Shown here piece after piece: positions 61,808 through 64,000 of a stretch of 64,000 bases of DNA. The first letter of the stretch is position 1. Each line of letters opens with the position of its first letter. Under the pieces are notes generated by a model. It worked only from the letters and a program-made list of their open reading frames with translations, did no database searches and was not told where the DNA came from. The DNA comes from Shewanella piezotolerans WP3 (GTDB lineage Bacteria > Pseudomonadota > Gammaproteobacteria > Enterobacterales > Shewanellaceae). The position numbers and the translations under genes were made by a program. The stretch covers positions 3,391,501 through 3,455,500 of the forward strand of contig NC_011566.1 of assembly GCF_000014885.1 (NCBI RefSeq). The letters run 5' to 3'.

Positions 61808-64000
61808 ATGAAACGTTGTAAATTAGCAATGATAGTCGGAGCCGTCTTGGCTACCACACTGCCTAGTACTGTTTTCGCTGCTGAAGTAGAAGAAGAAAAA
61901 GTAGAAGAAGATAAAATTGAATATATTCAAGTCACGGGTTCACGAATCCAACGAACCGATCTAGAAACCGTTAAGCCAGTCTCTATTATTTCAGCTGAAG
62001 ATATTGCAGCTACAGGTTTAAATGATATTGCCGCAGTACTTGCACAAAGTAACTTTAATTCAAGTGGTTCCAATGTAGGTGCAAGTAACAATTCAGCTGG
62101 TAACTTCTCATCTTCAAATTTACGTGGTTTAGGTTCTAATCGAACCCTTACTCTAGTGAATGGTAGACGAGTTGCTGGTGCTGCCAGCCTCAGCGGTTCT
62201 AGTACAAACTTAAATATGATCCCATTAGAAGCCGTTGAACGTATTGAAATTTTACGTGACGGAGCGTCATCTATATATGGCTCCGATGCAATGGGTGGTG
62301 TAATCAACATCATCACAAAATCTGACTTTGAAGGTCTAAATATCAGTGCAAACGTAGCTATTCCAACTAGAGGTGGTGCAGAAGACTTCGGTGGTTCGAT
62401 GACATTTGGCTCTTCAACTGATAAAAGCTCGCTAATGTTCATCATTGAGCACCAGCAGCAGCGCAGCCTTAAAGGTGGCGAACGCGATCATTTGGATTCT
62501 GAATATGCCACAAGACGATACAGTTCTCGTTACTCGCCATGGGGTAGCTACTGGGACTACAATAAAGAAAGCTACTTCCCTGGTCCAAACTGCCCAGAAG
62601 AAAATATCTACACTCGTGACAGTGGTCAAAAGACTTGTGGTTACGATGTAATGGATGGTAAGACTTACTTACCAGAAAGACAAAAAACATCTATGTTTTC
62701 AAACTTTAGCTATCAGCTTACTGATGATTTAGAGTTTTATACTACTGTACTCTATACGTACGATAAGAGCTTTACCTCAGCATCACCAATGTGGGCATGG
62801 GGAGATATGGCTCCGGACAATCCAAATAACCCGACTTATGGCACTGCAGATGAAAGCTGGGTTGAGTATTACTCTTATCTACAAGATTCAGTTCCTAGAG
62901 AGTTTACTTTTGACAGCCACCTTTTTGATATTAATACAGGTTTAATATACACAGTTGATGCAGGCACTTTGTCAATGAATTTGGCATATAGTCAAGATTC
63001 TTTTAACCAGAAATCTGAATATTATTTGATCGCGGATAAGTTTAAAGCAGCAGTGGATAATGGTGACTATAATCCATTTGAATACGCAGGCGGCCCGAAC
63101 GCGACTAAAGACGTATTAGATAGCTTCCGCCACACTCAAAGTCGTAATGGTGAGAATATTTCTCAGGGCGTTGTTATAGATTGGGCTGCAGCACTGCCAT
63201 TTGAGCTACCTGCAGGGGAAGTCGGTTACTCAGTCGGTGTTGAGTATCGTGATATCAAGCAACGAGATGAGCAGGATAGCCTATCGAACTCAGGTAACGT
63301 AGTAGGGGCTTATGGCGGTGATGTAGTTGGTGGACGTCAATACCGCGCCGCATTCCTAGAAGTTGAAGTACCATTACATGAAACTGTGACACTCACCGCT
63401 GCAACCCGTTACGATGATTACAGCCTGCCAGATCAGGGACAATTATCTAGCAGTGCAGGTATCCGCTTCCAACCATTTGAAAACTTAGTTTTAAGAACTT
63501 CATACTCAGAAGGCTTCCGTGTTGCATCTGTTGAAGAGGTTACGGGAGCTGAGTCAGTTGGTTATTTTGACCTTGTTGATCCTAAATATTGTAACCCTGT
63601 TCCAAAGGAAGAGCGTGCAGAGTCAGACCTGTGTGACACAGAGAATATACGTGTTCGCTATTTTGCAAACCCTGAGGTTGAACCTGAAACTTCCGCGCAG
63701 ATTTCAGCTGGGTTCGCATGGGACATTATTGAAAATATAGATCTAACAGTAGATTACTGGACAATAGAAATTGAGAATGAAATCACAAGTATAGGCGCAC
63801 GTACAATTCTAGATGAGGAGTACTTAGGAAACCTAGGCAACTATAGTGGCTTATATGTAAATAGAGACTTAGACCCTGATGCGACTAGGGAAATCACTGA
63901 AATAGGTTCAACTGTTACTAATTACCTAGGTAGTGATAAGTCTGGTGTTGATCTTTCTTTCAATAGCAAATTTGATATGGATGCAGCTGGTGAATTGACA
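61808..64000 (+). CDS. TonB-dependent outer-membrane receptor, C-terminus cut by window edge
   Basis: At least 731 residues are read from ATG 61808 with AAGGGAAG upstream. The signal peptide ends near VFA/AEVEE. A Glu/Lys-rich stretch and IEYIQVTGSRI form the TonB-box region. The plug domain covers about 45-165 (PVSIISAEDIAATGLNDIAAVLAQ, NLRGLGSNRTLTLVNGRRV, VERIEILRDGASSIYGSDAMGGVINIITK). The barrel follows and continues past the window. It resembles the large Shewanella/Xanthomonadales receptors of the TIGR01782-like type. Ligand unknown; siderophore, peptide and carbohydrate are all possible. Separate from mtrCAB by a terminator. Confidence 0.88.
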   Translation, partial: MKRCKLAMIVGAVLATTLPSTVFAAEVEEEKVEEDKIEYIQVTGSRIQRTDLETVKPVSIISAEDIAATGLNDIAAVLAQSNFNSSGSNVGASNNSAGNFSSSNLRGLGSNRTLTLVNGRRVAGAASLSGSSTNLNMIPLEAVERIEILRDGASSIYGSDAMGGVINIITKSDFEGLNISANVAIPTRGGAEDFGGSMTFGSSTDKSSLMFIIEHQQQRSLKGGERDHLDSEYATRRYSSRYSPWGSYWDYNKESYFPGPNCPEENIYTRDSGQKTCGYDVMDGKTYLPERQKTSMFSNFSYQLTDDLEFYTTVLYTYDKSFTSASPMWAWGDMAPDNPNNPTYGTADESWVEYYSYLQDSVPREFTFDSHLFDINTGLIYTVDAGTLSMNLAYSQDSFNQKSEYYLIADKFKAAVDNGDYNPFEYAGGPNATKDVLDSFRHTQSRNGENISQGVVIDWAAALPFELPAGEVGYSVGVEYRDIKQRDEQDSLSNSGNVVGAYGGDVVGGRQYRAAFLEVEVPLHETVTLTAATRYDDYSLPDQGQLSSSAGIRFQPFENLVLRTSYSEGFRVASVEEVTGAESVGYFDLVDPKYCNPVPKEERAESDLCDTENIRVRYFANPEVEPETSAQISAGFAWDIIENIDLTVDYWTIEIENEITSIGARTILDEEYLGNLGNYSGLYVNRDLDPDATREITEIGSTVTNYLGSDKSGVDLSFNSKFDMDAAGELT

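Overview
The window reads as chromosome of a marine Shewanella. The order feoA-feoB / mtrD-mtrE-mtrF / omcA / mtrC-mtrA-mtrB, next to glnS, ppiB, cysS, folD, tRNAs, tig, clpP, clpX, lon, hupB and ppiD, matches the metal-reduction neighbourhood known from Shewanella. Individual proteins (MtrF, MtrC, OmcA-like, FabV, MiaE, methionine gamma-lyase) fit this too. The species cannot be fixed from sequence alone.

Region 1 (1-6.27 kb) is the end of an integrated element. A tyrosine integrase gene (4947-6197, minus) abuts the 3' end of the 4.5S SRP RNA gene ffs (about 6271-6369, minus). The cargo includes a truncated unknown gene, a single-HKD phospholipase D-like protein, a small membrane/coiled-coil protein and a tight three-gene set ending in a DUF2326-type ABC ATPase. 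I read that set as an ABC-three-component (ABC-3C) conflict or defence module.

Region 2 (6.4-23 kb) is core. It holds a ComEA-like protein, an SLC13/DASS transporter, methionine gamma-lyase, the envelope-stress block pspABC-ycjX-ycjF (minus) with divergent pspF, the sapABCDF peptide transporter operon and fabV. SapD carries Arg instead of the invariant Walker A Lys.

Region 3 (23-42.7 kb) is housekeeping and proteostasis: ppiD, hupB, lon, clpX, clpP, tig, a His-Arg-Pro tRNA operon, folD, cysS, ppiB, lpxH, miaE, a Yip1-type membrane protein, glnS and feoAB. Promoters for lon (sigma-32-like), psp (sigma-54-like), ffs and the tRNA operon can be read directly.

Region 4 (42.7-61.5 kb) is an extended extracellular electron-transfer locus. 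It contains two periplasmic decahemes (mtrD, mtrA), two outer-membrane barrels (mtrE, mtrB) and five outer-surface decaheme lipoproteins (mtrF, an OmcA-like protein, two further OmcA/MtrC-family paralogues, mtrC). Each cytochrome has ten CXXCH motifs, giving 70 predicted hemes across seven genes. Electrons would pass from the periplasm through MtrAB or MtrDE conduits to the surface cytochromes and out to Fe/Mn oxides or flavins. The two extra paralogues and mtrC are each preceded by a terminator-bounded leader with hairpins and a shared motif just before the start codon. This suggests separately regulated units. A TonB-dependent receptor (61808 to the window end) follows, with an 18-bp palindrome just before its start.
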